Source: Agrobacterium tumefaciens
GTDB lineage: Bacteria > Pseudomonadota > Alphaproteobacteria > Rhizobiales > Rhizobiaceae
Assembly: GCF_000834635.1 (NCBI RefSeq)
Contig: NZ_JXQV01000051.1
Location: 55,178-119,177, forward strand
Length of the DNA stretch: 64,000 bases
Direction of reading: 5' to 3'
The notes below the pieces were generated by a model, which had not been told where the DNA came from, ran no database searches, and saw only the letters and a list, made by a program, of their open reading frames with translations. Of the stretch, positions 44,217 to 52,710 are shown piece after piece. The position numbers and the translations under genes are program-made. Each line of letters opens with the position of its first letter. The first letter of the stretch is position 1.

Positions 44217-45212
44217 ATGCGTATTCTCGTCAAAGGAGCGGGCGTCATGGGCCTGACGGCCGCTCTGGAAATGGTCAGGCGCGGTCTTTCGGTTGAGATC
44301 CATGACACCGCAGCAAAGGTGGGGCACGGAGCATCCTGGTATGCCGGTGGCATGCTGGCGCCCTGGTGCGAGCGGGAAAGTGCCGATGAGGCCGTTATCC
44401 GGCTTGGGTCTTCAGCGCTGGACTGGTGGGATGAGGCAACGCCGGGTCTTGTTGTGCGAAACGGCACGCTGGTCGTAGCCCCCGCACGCGACAAATCGGA
44501 GCTTGCCCGGTTTGCCGCGCGCACGAGCCAGCATCGCAGCGTCAACGAGGAGGAGATTGCCGCATTGGAGCCCGATCTCGGCGGGCGCTTCCGCCATGGG
44601 CTTTTCTTTGAGCGCGAAGGTCATCTTGATCCAAGACTGGCCATCGTAGCGTTGCAGCGGCGGCTGATCTCGATGGGTGTTGCTTTTCATCTGGGTGGAG
44701 ACGCCATCGCTGAAACCGGATTTGACAGGATTGTCGATTGCACGGGCCATGCTCAGCTCGGTTCGCTGGAAAAGCTTCGCGGTGTCAGGGGTGAAATGCT
44801 CTATCTTGCCACGCCTGATATCGCGCTCTCGCGCCCCGTGCGTTTGCTGCATCCGCGCATCCCGCTCTATGTCGTGCCCCGCGAACCGGGGCGTTTCATG
44901 GTGGGTGCGACCATGATCGAAACCGAGGATGCCGGGCCGATATCCGTGCGCTCGATGATGGAGTTTCTCAACGCCGCCTATGCGCTCCATCCGTCTTTTG
45001 CGGAAGCCAAGATTGTCGAGACCGGCACCGGCATCCGACCCGCCTTTCCCGATAATCTGCCGTCCGTCACCCGCAGCGGAAATACGCTGTTCATCAATGG
45101 CGCGCACCGCCATGGCTTTCTGCTTTCACCCGCCATGGCAGTCCAGGCCGCAAATATTCTTGGAGATAAGGAGGTTTCCCATGAAAATTCTCGTCAATGG
45201 GCAAGAGCATGA
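44217..45212 (+). CDS. thiO: Glycine oxidase ThiO
   Basis: A 331-residue FAD-dependent amine oxidase with an N-terminal VKGAGVMGLTAALEMVRRG Rossmann motif, ASWYAGGMLAPW and a late GIRPAFPDNLP / GHRHGFLL-type active-site region (GAHRHGFLLSP). It oxidises glycine to the imine used for the thiazole ring. It starts one base after the thiC stop, and its 3' end overlaps thiS by 32 nt, an unusually long overlap. It fits the rhizobial thiCOSG order. Confidence 0.94.
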   Translation: MRILVKGAGVMGLTAALEMVRRGLSVEIHDTAAKVGHGASWYAGGMLAPWCERESADEAVIRLGSSALDWWDEATPGLVVRNGTLVVAPARDKSELARFAARTSQHRSVNEEEIAALEPDLGGRFRHGLFFEREGHLDPRLAIVALQRRLISMGVAFHLGGDAIAETGFDRIVDCTGHAQLGSLEKLRGVRGEMLYLATPDIALSRPVRLLHPRIPLYVVPREPGRFMVGATMIETEDAGPISVRSMMEFLNAAYALHPSFAEAKIVETGTGIRPAFPDNLPSVTRSGNTLFINGAHRHGFLLSPAMAVQAANILGDKEVSHENSRQWARA

Positions 45213-45378
45213 TCTCAGCGCCGACACCCTGTCTCAGCTTCTGGCAAGCCTCGATTATGAGGGCGATTGGCTGGCGACAGCCGTCAATGGCGATCTGGTC
45301 CATGCCGAAGACAGGCAGGGCTTCCATCTCAAGGATTTCGACCGGATCGAAATTCTCTCACCCATGCAGGGAGGTTAA
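45181..45378 (+). CDS. thiS: Sulfur carrier protein ThiS
   Basis: A 65-residue ubiquitin-fold protein ending in the required Gly-Gly (SPMQGG), which is adenylated and thiocarboxylated before donating sulfur to the thiazole. It starts inside thiO (32-nt overlap) with AAGGAGG just upstream of the ATG and ends 3 nt before thiG. Confidence 0.95.
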   Translation: MKILVNGQEHDLSADTLSQLLASLDYEGDWLATAVNGDLVHAEDRQGFHLKDFDRIEILSPMQGG

Positions 45379-45381
45379 GAC

Positions 45382-46155
45382 ATGTTGACGCTTTATGGAC
45401 GTGAGGTCAGTTCGAGACTTCTTCTGGGCACGGCACGCTATCCGTCTCCCTCGGTTCTGGCAGATGCTGTCCGCGCCAGCCGAACGGATATTCTGACCAT
45501 TTCGCTGCGGCGGGAAACGGCAGGTGGCAAGACCGGCGGGCAGTTTTTCGAGATGATCCGCGAGCTGGATCGCCTCGTGCTGCCCAACACGGCCGGATGC
45601 CATACGGCCAAGGAAGCGGTGCTAACGGCGAAAATGGCCCGCGAGGTCTTCAAGACCAACTGGATCAAGCTTGAAGTCATCGGCCATCACGACACGTTGC
45701 AACCGGATGTCTTCGCATTGGTCGAGGCAGCACGCATTCTGGTGGATGAGGGGTTTGACGTGTTCCCTTACACCACGGATGATCTTGTCGTTGCCGAAAA
45801 GCTTGTTGATGCGGGATGCAAAGTGCTGATGCCGTGGTGCGCGCCGATTGGCAGTGCGATGGGACCGCTGAATATCAACGCGCTACGCTCCATACGCGCC
45901 CATTTTCCAGATGTGCCGATGATCGTGGATGCCGGGCTCGGTCGCCCCTCCCATGCGACTGCCGTCATGGAGCTGGGTTACGATGCCGTGCTTTTGAACA
46001 CGGCGGTGGCGGGTGCCGGAAACCCGGTCATCATGGCTGGTGCATTTGCAAAGGCCGTTGCGGCGGGCCGGGAAGGGTTTCTGTCAGGTCTGCTTGAGCC
46101 GCGTGACATGGCTGTTCCATCGACGCCCGTTATTGGAACAGCTGTGTTTTCGTGA
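45382..46155 (+). CDS. thiG: Thiazole synthase ThiG
   Basis: A 257-residue TIM-barrel enzyme that forms the thiazole phosphate of thiamine from DXP, the ThiO imine and ThiS thiocarboxylate. Family motifs include [20 protein letters not shown] (catalytic lysine), PYTTDDLV and [11 protein letters not shown]. It lies directly after thiS (3-nt gap). ThiE and ThiD are not encoded downstream in this window. Confidence 0.97.
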   Translation: MLTLYGREVSSRLLLGTARYPSPSVLADAVRASRTDILTISLRRETAGGKTGGQFFEMIRELDRLVLPNTAGCHTAKEAVLTAKMAREVFKTNWIKLEVIGHHDTLQPDVFALVEAARILVDEGFDVFPYTTDDLVVAEKLVDAGCKVLMPWCAPIGSAMGPLNINALRSIRAHFPDVPMIVDAGLGRPSHATAVMELGYDAVLLNTAVAGAGNPVIMAGAFAKAVAAGREGFLSGLLEPRDMAVPSTPVIGTAVFS

Positions 46156-46212
46156 TGCGTTGACAAGCAGGGCCCAAGGGCGGGATACCGGGAGAACCAT
46201 GGAGGGCCGCTC

Positions 46213-47211
46213 TTGCACAATCTTTTGACTGATATTGATGGCGTGGCCGTTGGTCATTCGACTGATCTCATTCTGGGATCTGGCGTCACTGCCATTGTCT
46301 TCGATGAACCTGCCATCGCATCCGGCTCCATTCTGGGTGGTGCGCCCGGCGGTCGGGACACCGCACTGCTTGATCCGTCCATGACGGTTGAGGCCGTGGA
46401 TGCGTTCGTTCTGTCCGGTGGGTCGGCGTTCGGGCTGGATGCGGCGGGCGGTGTTCAATCCGGCTTGCGGGAACTTGGCCGGGGTTTCCCGGTTGGCCCC
46501 ACCCGTGTTCCCATCGTGCCGCAGGCGATCCTGATGGATTTGCTGAATGGTGGAAACAAGGATTGGGGTCTGCATTCTCCCTACCGCGATATGGGCTATG
46601 CGGCCTTCAAGGCGGCATCGAAAGATCCCTTTGCGCTCGGCACCATCGGCGCAGGAACCGGCGCAACCACCGCGACGGTCAAGGGTGGATTGGGCTCTGC
46701 CAGCGCGGTCACCTCATCCGGCCATAGAGTTGCGGCCGTTGTTGCCGTCAATGCGCTGGGATCAGCCACTGTAGGAAGCGGCCATCATTTTTGGGCAGCA
46801 CCTTTTGAGAGAGGCGACGAGTTTGGCGGTCTTGGCATGCCGCCAGCCTTTACGGATGCCGATGTGGCGATGCAGATCAAGGGCGTGACGCTCACCGCCA
46901 CCACGATCGGAGCTGTGGTGACCGATGCCGTCATCTCAAAAGCTCAGGCGCACCGCCTCTCCATCATGGCTCATACCGGTCTGGCGCGGGCCGTTCTGCC
47001 ATCGCATCTGTCCAGCGATGGTGACACCATGTTTGCGGCAGCTACAGGCCGTAAGGCAATGACCGGGCCAGCAGATTTTCTTGAATTGTGCCATCTGGCA
47101 ACCCTCGTCATGGCGCGTGCCATCGCACGTGGTGTGTTTGAGGCCACCGCACTGCCTCATGAGGGGGCACAGCTGTCCTGGCAGGATCGCTTCGGAGCGG
47201 ATCCAAGATGA
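46213..47211 (+). CDS. P1 family (DmpA/BapA-like) N-terminal nucleophile aminopeptidase
   Basis: A 332-residue S58-type protein. VGHSTDLILGSGVTAIVF is the family start, SGGSAFGLDAAGGVQSGLRELGRGF is the substrate-binding core, and VVAVNALGSATV holds the likely Gly-Ser autocleavage site that would yield the catalytic N-terminal Ser. These enzymes cleave D- or beta-amino acids from peptides. The TTG at 46213 is the start: GGAGGG lies 6 nt upstream and no in-frame ATG fits. It follows thiG by 57 nt and overlaps modE by 4 nt, so it may be on the thi transcript or part of a modE unit. Confidence 0.85.
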   Translation: MHNLLTDIDGVAVGHSTDLILGSGVTAIVFDEPAIASGSILGGAPGGRDTALLDPSMTVEAVDAFVLSGGSAFGLDAAGGVQSGLRELGRGFPVGPTRVPIVPQAILMDLLNGGNKDWGLHSPYRDMGYAAFKAASKDPFALGTIGAGTGATTATVKGGLGSASAVTSSGHRVAAVVAVNALGSATVGSGHHFWAAPFERGDEFGGLGMPPAFTDADVAMQIKGVTLTATTIGAVVTDAVISKAQAHRLSIMAHTGLARAVLPSHLSSDGDTMFAAATGRKAMTGPADFLELCHLATLVMARAIARGVFEATALPHEGAQLSWQDRFGADPR

Positions 47212-47573
47212 GCGAAATGAAGGCTCCATTGACACCCGTCTTGCGCATTGATTTTCCGCCTGCTCACCGGCTCGGACGCGGCAAGATCCAGCTGATGGAA
47301 CTGATTGTATCAACGGGCTCGATTTCTGCCGCTGGCCGCGCCATGGGCATGTCCTACCGCCGTGCGTGGCTGCTGGTGGATGCGCTGAACCACATGTTCC
47401 ATCAGACCGTCATTGAGTCTCAACGGGGCGGCAAACAGGGCGGTGGCGCAGGCTTGACCCCTTTTGGCGAAGAGCTTCTGGCCCGCTGCCGGGATATGGA
47501 GCAGCGTGTCGTTGAGGCATTGAAAGGTGATATGGAGTGGCTGGAAGCCAATCGCCGCGAGACCCCTCAATAG
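47208..47573 (+). CDS. modE: Short ModE-type molybdenum-responsive regulator (DNA-binding domain only)
   Basis: A 121-residue winged-helix protein. [39 protein letters not shown] is the ModE/LysR-type helix-turn-helix with the hallmark S-[YF]-[KR]-x-[AL]-[13 protein letters not shown] ends the wing. The two C-terminal molbindin domains of E. coli ModE are missing, so molybdate sensing would need another mechanism or partner, as in other alphaproteobacterial short ModE proteins. It ends 7 nt inside the convergent modC gene. Confidence 0.88.
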   Translation: MSEMKAPLTPVLRIDFPPAHRLGRGKIQLMELIVSTGSISAAGRAMGMSYRRAWLLVDALNHMFHQTVIESQRGGKQGGGAGLTPFGEELLARCRDMEQRVVEALKGDMEWLEANRRETPQ

Positions 47574-48643
47574 GGATCGAAGGCCGCCGACTTGACGATG
47601 ACAAAGATCGGCATCCCGGCTTCAAGCCGCAGCCGTTCCACCGAAAGCTGCGTGATGCGCGACTGGATGATATCGCCGCTGCAATCCGTCTGGACCATGA
47701 CCATGCCGTCGGATGCGGGCATGATCTCTGCGATGGAGCCTTCCAATATGTTGAGGGCGCTCAGGCCCTCCGGCCTCACAGTTGCCAGCATCACGTCCCG
47801 CGCTGGAATGTGAACACGAACTGCCCGGCCAACCTCAGCCCATTGGGTCGGCACCTGCAAGGCCTTGGCTGTGAGGCGAAGGGTTGCAAGACCGTGCTCC
47901 CTGTCGAAAGCCTCGATGGTGCCTGAGAGAATGCTGCCAGCTTCGCGGCGCTCAAGGTGGGTGCTGAAGGCCGGGCGGGAAAGAATGGCTGCGGCGGGAC
48001 CATTGATCTCCACCTGCCCGTTCTTCAGCACGACAATCCGGTCTGCCAGACGCGAGACTTCGTTGATGGAATGGCTGACATAGATGATCGGGATTTTCAT
48101 TTCGTCCCGCAATCGCTCCAGATAGGGAATGATCTCCGCCTTGCGAGCTTCATCAAGCGCCGCCAGTGGTTCGTCCATCAACAACAGGCGCGGCGCGCAG
48201 AGAAGTGCGCGGCCAATGGAGACCCGCTGCTTTTCGCCACCCGAGAGGTTTTCCGGACGGCGCTTCAACAGGCTGCCGATGCCCAGCATCTCTACGATGT
48301 CTGCACTTTCAGCAGGCTTTGCCGACGCACCGGAAAACCAGCGGCCATAATGCAGGTTTTGCTCGACAGTGAGATGCGGAAACAGACGCGCTTCCTGAAA
48401 GACATAGCCGAATCGGCGTTTATGGCAGGGAACGCATATTCGTCTGCTGCTATCGGCCAGCACGTCGCCCTCCAGCTCCACCAGCCCGCGTTGCGGCTTG
48501 GTCAAGCCCGCTATGATCCTGACAAGAGAGGTCTTGCCAGACCCGGACCGGCCAAACAGGGCGGTGACGCCGGGTCCAGCGGTGAGCTTCGCTTCCAAGG
48601 TAAAGGCGCCAAGCCTGTGTTCGATGTCGAGGCGAAGGGTCAT
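47567..48643 (-). CDS. modC: Molybdate ABC transporter ATP-binding protein ModC
   Basis: A 358-residue ABC ATPase. Walker A is GRSGSGKTS, the signature is [16 protein letters not shown], and Walker B is [11 protein letters not shown]. The C-terminal ~65 residues form a TOBE (molybdate-binding) domain ([19 protein letters not shown]). The ATG at 48643 overlaps the TGA of modB (ATGA). It energises molybdate uptake with ModB and ModA and is probably repressed by ModE when molybdate is sufficient. Confidence 0.96.
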   Translation of the reverse strand: MTLRLDIEHRLGAFTLEAKLTAGPGVTALFGRSGSGKTSLVRIIAGLTKPQRGLVELEGDVLADSSRRICVPCHKRRFGYVFQEARLFPHLTVEQNLHYGRWFSGASAKPAESADIVEMLGIGSLLKRRPENLSGGEKQRVSIGRALLCAPRLLLMDEPLAALDEARKAEIIPYLERLRDEMKIPIIYVSHSINEVSRLADRIVVLKNGQVEINGPAAAILSRPAFSTHLERREAGSILSGTIEAFDREHGLATLRLTAKALQVPTQWAEVGRAVRVHIPARDVMLATVRPEGLSALNILEGSIAEIMPASDGMVMVQTDCSGDIIQSRITQLSVERLRLEAGMPIFVIVKSAAFDPY

Positions 48644-49341
48644 TCGGCGCTGACCTTTTTGCCGATCCATCGCGCAAGGAATTCAGAGGCCAGCAAGGCA
48701 AGCATGGAAATGGCGATGGCGACGAATGTCAGCCGAAGCGCGCCTGCATCACCGCCCGGCACCTGCGTGAAGGTGTAGATGGCGGCAGACAATGTCTGTG
48801 TTTCACCGGGGATGTTGGACACGAAGGTAATGGTCGCGCCGAATTCCCCCATCGCCTTGGCAAAGGCAAGGATCATTCCCGCAATGATGCCGGGCAGCGT
48901 CAGCGGCAAAGTCACCGTCAGAAACACCCAGAGCGGGCTGGCACCCAGCGTCCCCGCAGCTTCCTCCAGCTTGCGGTCCACTGCTTCAATCGAGAGGCGG
49001 ATCGAGCGGACCATCAGCGGAAAAGCCATCACGGCGCAGGCGAGTGCCGCACCCGTCCAGCGAAAGGAAAAGACGATACCGAAAGACTGATCGAGAAACT
49101 GGCCGATGATGCCCCTGCGCCCAAATAGAATGAGAAGAACAAAGCCTGTGACGACAGGGGGCAGGATAAGCGGCAGGTGGACGATGCCGTTCAGAATGGA
49201 TTTTCCCCAGAACCGTCCACGGGCCAGCGCATAGGCTGTCGCAATCCCGAAGGGAAGGCTGGCCAGCATGGCAATGGTTGAGACCCAGAGGCTCAAGCGA
49301 ATGGCCGTCCATTCTTCCGGGGTTAGCGATATCAAGTCCAC
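48640..49341 (-). CDS. modB: Molybdate ABC transporter permease ModB
   Basis: A 233-residue permease with five or six helices and the EAA loop [21 protein letters not shown]. The N-terminal [22 protein letters not shown] is typical of ModB. It is between modA (55 nt upstream) and modC (4-nt overlap). Confidence 0.96.
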   Translation of the reverse strand: MDLISLTPEEWTAIRLSLWVSTIAMLASLPFGIATAYALARGRFWGKSILNGIVHLPLILPPVVTGFVLLILFGRRGIIGQFLDQSFGIVFSFRWTGAALACAVMAFPLMVRSIRLSIEAVDRKLEEAAGTLGASPLWVFLTVTLPLTLPGIIAGMILAFAKAMGEFGATITFVSNIPGETQTLSAAIYTFTQVPGGDAGALRLTFVAIAISMLALLASEFLARWIGKKVSAE

Positions 49342-49395
49342 TCTGCCATTCCTGCTGGTTCTACGGTCCCGCTCAAAGGGTCCTGATATCAGACC

Positions 49396-50190
49396 CTATT
49401 TCAAAATCGTAAAGCCCTGCTGTTCAAAGAAGGGCGCAGCGGCTGAGGATTTCAGAAAATCGAGATAGGCCTGTGCGGCTTGTTTTTTCGACTCTGCCAG
49501 AATGGCTGCGGGGTAAATGATGGGATCGTGGCTATCTTTCGGAAATGTGCCGACGATTGCAACGCCGGGATCGGCCGCAGCATCGGTCTGATAGACAATG
49601 CCATAGGGTGCTTCGCCGCGTGAAACGAGGAGGAGGGCGGCGCGTACGCTTTCGGCGCCTGCGACTTTGTTCTCGACGGACGGCCATATGCCGAGCTTTT
49701 CAAGCGCGGCCTTGCCATATTTTCCGGCAGGAACGGTTTCAACCGCCCCCATGGCCAGCTTGTTATCATCCAGACGCCCGGCAAGATCGAAACCCGGTTC
49801 GATCTTCACCGGTGTCGCCTGATCGGATGGTGCGATCAGGACCAGCTGATTGCCGTAGAGGTTGGCCCGGCTGTCCTCGCGGATCAGCTTTTTGCCTTCC
49901 ACATAATCCATCCAGGCCAGATCAGCCGATATGAAAAGATCGGCAGGGGCGCCCGCTTCAATCTGTTTTGCCAGCGCTGAGCTTGCTGCATAGGATGCCG
50001 TGACCGCGATGCCGGTCTTTTTTGTCCACTCGGCATTGGCGGCATCCAGCGCATTCTTCATGCTGGCTGCGGCAAAGACAGTCAGCTTTTCCTGCGCCAT
50101 CGCTGTGCCTGAAAGCCCAGCAGCGATGAGCCACGCGCTGAAAAGGGTCGCAAGTGTTTTTCTGATGACAACACGCCGGGACATTCCCAT
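49396..50190 (-). CDS. modA: Molybdate ABC transporter periplasmic binding protein ModA
   Basis: About 264 residues with a Sec signal peptide (VVIRKTLATLFSAWLIAAGLSGTAMA) and the binding-protein core beginning KLTVFAAASMKNALD, where the first serine of the oxyanion pocket sits. Several in-frame ATGs (50196, 50190, 50184) are possible; 50190 is best spaced from the AGGG upstream. It is the first gene of modABC. A candidate Mo-box lies about 50 nt upstream. Confidence 0.95.
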   Translation of the reverse strand: MGMSRRVVIRKTLATLFSAWLIAAGLSGTAMAQEKLTVFAAASMKNALDAANAEWTKKTGIAVTASYAASSALAKQIEAGAPADLFISADLAWMDYVEGKKLIREDSRANLYGNQLVLIAPSDQATPVKIEPGFDLAGRLDDNKLAMGAVETVPAGKYGKAALEKLGIWPSVENKVAGAESVRAALLLVSRGEAPYGIVYQTDAAADPGVAIVGTFPKDSHDPIIYPAAILAESKKQAAQAYLDFLKSSAAAPFFEQQGFTILK

Positions 50191-50241
50191 GGCCATATAC
50201 CCTGTTTTCGAGAAACGCTGGAGTAAGCCCACTTAAGCGCC

Positions 50242-50270
50242 ATCCGTTATGTTTTCAAGGATATATCGAT
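50242..50270. promoter_or_regulatory. Candidate ModE operator (Mo-box) upstream of modA
   Basis: Imperfect inverted repeat ATCCGTTAT ... ATATATCGAT with a 10-nt spacer between the arms. It resembles the CGnTATA-type half-sites of Mo-boxes and is placed in the promoter region of modABC. The match is imperfect, so this is a prediction. Confidence 0.5.
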
Positions 50271-50314
50271 CATCAGGAACGATTAAGGATCAGTTTGCGC
50301 TGTGAATGCAGGCT

Positions 50315-51598
50315 CTAGAAACGCTCTCCGGTAAAATGGGCAATCTGAGCGCCGGCCTCGTAATAGGCTTCTTTCAGAACCCGCAGGCTCTGCGCCTTTG
50401 GAACGGTGACCGGCAGGGGCAAATCTTCTTCGCTGATGTCACCCGCGACATGGGCCGCCAGCGTCTTGCCGAAAACCGTGCCGGGAGCAATTCCACGCCC
50501 GTTATAGCCACAGAAACCGACGATGTTTTTCGCGAATTTGTGGAAGCGCGGCACGGCATTGTCGGTCATGCCGATCTGGCCATACCATTCGCATTCAAAA
50601 TCAATATCGCCCAGTTGCGGAAAAAGTCTTGCGAGAGACCGTTTGGCCCAGGCGCGGTGGACGGCGGTGCCAGTGTTGCGAAGGGATCCAACGCTACCAA
50701 ACACAAGCCGTCCGGCCTGATCCATGCGGAAGGATGACAGGATCTCTTTGGTATCCCAGCAGCCTTCACGGTTTGGCAAAATGGTCTTTCGCACATTATC
50801 GCCGAGGGGGCGCGTGGCGAAATTGAAATAGGGCAGATAGACCTGTTCCTTGCGGATGATATTCCACGGTCCGGTGCTGTAAGCCTCGGTCGCAACGATA
50901 ACCCAGTCAGCCCGCACGCTCCCCTGCGCCGTCTTGACCGCCCAGCCATCGCCATCTTTATCACAGGCGATGACAGGGCTTTCCGTGTAGATCGTCACCC
51001 CGGCCTTCTGCGCGGCCATTGCCAGCCCACGCACATAGGCAAGCGGCTGCAAGGTTCCGGCGCGCTCATCCAGCAGCGCGCCGCTATAGGCGTTTGAGCC
51101 GACACGGGCCGCTGTTTCCTGCGCATCCAGAACCCGCACGGGAGCGCCTCTTGCCGCCCACTGTGCGCAACGTTCGCGCACCTCCGCCAGCCCCTTTTCG
51201 CCAACGGCGCAGTGCAGCGTTCCATTGGTTTCAAGTTCGCAGGCAATGTCGTGCCTGCCAATGACGTCTCTGACAACAAAAGGCGCGTTGCCCAGAAGGT
51301 CGAGCAACCGCTCGCCATAAACGGGGCCCAGAACATCCGGCAGTTCCTTGGGCATAACCCACATTCCACCATTGATCAGGCCAACATTGCGGCCTGCACC
51401 GCCAAAGCCGATGGACTTGGCTTCGACAACGATGACGCGGATGCCACGTTCTGCCAGATGCAGGGCAGCTGACAGGCCGGTAAAACCTGCGCCCACCACA
51501 ACGACATCGGCTGTCTCGCGCGTCTCAAGCGTGCACGTTACCGGCGGTTCAGGGGCTGTCTTTTCCCAAAGGCCATGAGAGCGAGGGTCGTTGTACAT
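50315..51598 (-). CDS. FAD-dependent oxidoreductase of the DAO family (gamma-glutamylputrescine oxidase-like)
   Basis: A 427-residue flavoenzyme. ADVVVVGAGFTGLSAALHLA is the FAD-binding start; the N-terminal SHGLWEKTAPEPP and the late GYNGRGIAPGTVFGK are typical of PuuB/OrdL-type amine oxidases. It probably oxidises an N-substituted amino acid or amine with release of H2O2; the substrate is not determined. The ATG at 51598 has GGGG 8 nt upstream. A stand-alone RAM-domain protein is encoded divergently 238 nt away. Confidence 0.85.
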   Translation of the reverse strand: MYNDPRSHGLWEKTAPEPPVTCTLETRETADVVVVGAGFTGLSAALHLAERGIRVIVVEAKSIGFGGAGRNVGLINGGMWVMPKELPDVLGPVYGERLLDLLGNAPFVVRDVIGRHDIACELETNGTLHCAVGEKGLAEVRERCAQWAARGAPVRVLDAQETAARVGSNAYSGALLDERAGTLQPLAYVRGLAMAAQKAGVTIYTESPVIACDKDGDGWAVKTAQGSVRADWVIVATEAYSTGPWNIIRKEQVYLPYFNFATRPLGDNVRKTILPNREGCWDTKEILSSFRMDQAGRLVFGSVGSLRNTGTAVHRAWAKRSLARLFPQLGDIDFECEWYGQIGMTDNAVPRFHKFAKNIVGFCGYNGRGIAPGTVFGKTLAAHVAGDISEEDLPLPVTVPKAQSLRVLKEAYYEAGAQIAHFTGERF

Positions 51599-51836
51599 TG
51601 AAGTGCCCCAAGGAAGCAGATGGTTTAAGCGCATGTCGCAACGGTCAGCTTACAGTCGCCGCGACACTGTGAAAACCGACATCTCGTCATCATGTCATGC
51701 CAGGCACGAATATGAAGACGAGATTGCAATGGGAATGACGGTCAGGCTTGAAACCTGCGCCCGGCTCGGCCAATAGTGGTCTCACGTGAAGGATTGCGCC
51801 GAGGCGCTCACATCAATTGATGACGGGATAGAAATC

Positions 51837-52073
51837 ATGAAGCCCATTTTCGTTCAGCTTCAGTGCACACCCGGCAAGACCTATGAAGTTGCCGATGCCA
51901 TCTACAAGACGGAACTGGTTTCCGAGCTTTACTCCACCAGTGGAGAGTATGATCTTCTGTTGAAGATTTATCTGTCGCCGGAACAGGATCCGGGCAAGTT
52001 CATCAATGAGAACATCGTCAGCATTCCGGGCATTGTGCGCTCGCTGACGACGCTGACTTTCACGGCGTTCTGA
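51837..52073 (+). CDS. Stand-alone Lrp/AsnC-type RAM (ligand-binding) domain protein
   Basis: A 78-residue protein that consists only of the alpha-beta sandwich ligand-binding (RAM) domain of Lrp/AsnC regulators. IFVQLQCTPGKTYEVADAIY and the EYDLLLKIYL / SIPGIVRSLTTLTF pattern are complete, with no helix-turn-helix. Such SraA/AsnC-like small proteins oligomerise and bind amino acids. The ATG at 51837 is chosen because upstream codons from GTG 51786 add no domain. A strong terminator follows at 52078. Confidence 0.85.
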   Translation: MKPIFVQLQCTPGKTYEVADAIYKTELVSELYSTSGEYDLLLKIYLSPEQDPGKFINENIVSIPGIVRSLTTLTFTAF

Positions 52074-52077
52074 AGAC

Positions 52078-52116
52078 GAAAAAGGCGTTGTTCCCCTGGG
52101 GAGCAACGCCTTTTTT
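52078..52116. terminator. Strong bidirectional terminator
   Basis: A long stem (AAAGGCGTTGTTCCCC / GGGGAGCAACGCCTTT, one G-U pair, 1-nt loop in the strict fold) flanked by A5 and T6. It serves the RAM gene on + and the small ORF ending at 52139 on -. Confidence 0.88.
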
Positions 52117-52138
52117 CGCATCAACTGAGGTGGCTGTT

Positions 52139-52330
52139 TCAGACCATTGCCGCGACTGTGCGGTTGCGCACGAGGTTGCGGATGGCAACACGCACGTCAT
52201 CGGCGCTGTCGAAGCGCTGGTCGTCAAGGTCATGCACGTGGAATTTTACAGCGATAAACTTCAGGCGGTTCTCGTCCGGCACAACAATACCAACCGGCTC
52301 ACCCGCGAATTCAATAACTTGTCTTTGCAT
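52139..52330 (-). CDS. Small conserved-looking protein of unknown function (63 aa)
   Basis: A 63-residue protein, MQRQVIEFAGEPVGIVVPDE at the start, with VRVAIRNLVRNRT near the end. The ATG has GGGAG 9 nt upstream and the stop lies just before a strong terminator on the same strand, so it looks like a real small gene. The first part, I-E-[FYV]-x-G-[ED]-x-V-G-[IV]-V, resembles many short rhizobial hypothetical proteins from memory. No catalytic motif is visible. The function is unknown. Confidence 0.65.
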   Translation of the reverse strand: MQRQVIEFAGEPVGIVVPDENRLKFIAVKFHVHDLDDQRFDSADDVRVAIRNLVRNRTVAAMV

Positions 52331-52710
52331 AATACATACTCCCGCCGTGGCTCGTCACAGCATTTCGTCGAATCGAATTTGAAAGAGTGGATGACTGTTA
52401 GGTCACATTCGACAGCAGCGGGAACACATCACTGTGCGGCCGGACCAGGCAAACCCTAGGTCAAGGATTGCGGCGATGCGTTTCAAGTAAGACATGACAC
52501 TCTCCCTGCTCTGATGCTGATCTGGACATGGTGGAGAATCACTCCCCAACAGAAAGAACTGATATTCCAGATCAGTAGCGTAATCAATGAAGATCAATAT
52601 AGGTAGAATATTTTTCTTTATGATGACAGGACGGGGGCGGAATTGTGAAATTTTTGTTTCTTTTGGCCCATTTGGTCAAGGCCCCGGAAAACCGCGATTT
52701 TCGGATGTCA
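52331..52710. other. Intergenic region between the 63-aa gene and epmB
   Basis: A 380-nt stretch. It contains one candidate micro-ORF (52403-52495) and otherwise nothing recognisable. The segment 52560-52640 is AT-rich. A sRNA or a leader peptide is possible but not supported beyond this. Confidence 0.35.
52403..52495 (-). CDS. Possible 30-residue Cys-rich micro-protein
   Basis: The ATG at 52495 is preceded by AGGGAGAG at good spacing and encodes MSYLKRIAAILDLGFAWSGR followed by a CSRCC tail. There is an amphipathic helix at the start and three cysteines near the end. No family is recognised, and length alone cannot prove coding; the strong ribosome-binding site is the main support. A longer frame from 52597 is less likely. 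Confidence 0.3.
   Translation of the reverse strand: MSYLKRIAAILDLGFAWSGRTVMCSRCCRM

Noticed and set aside
51591..51776. A 61-codon plus-strand ORF between the amine oxidase and the RAM gene
   Set aside because: It overlaps the start of the oxidase, has no good RBS and encodes no recognisable sequence.
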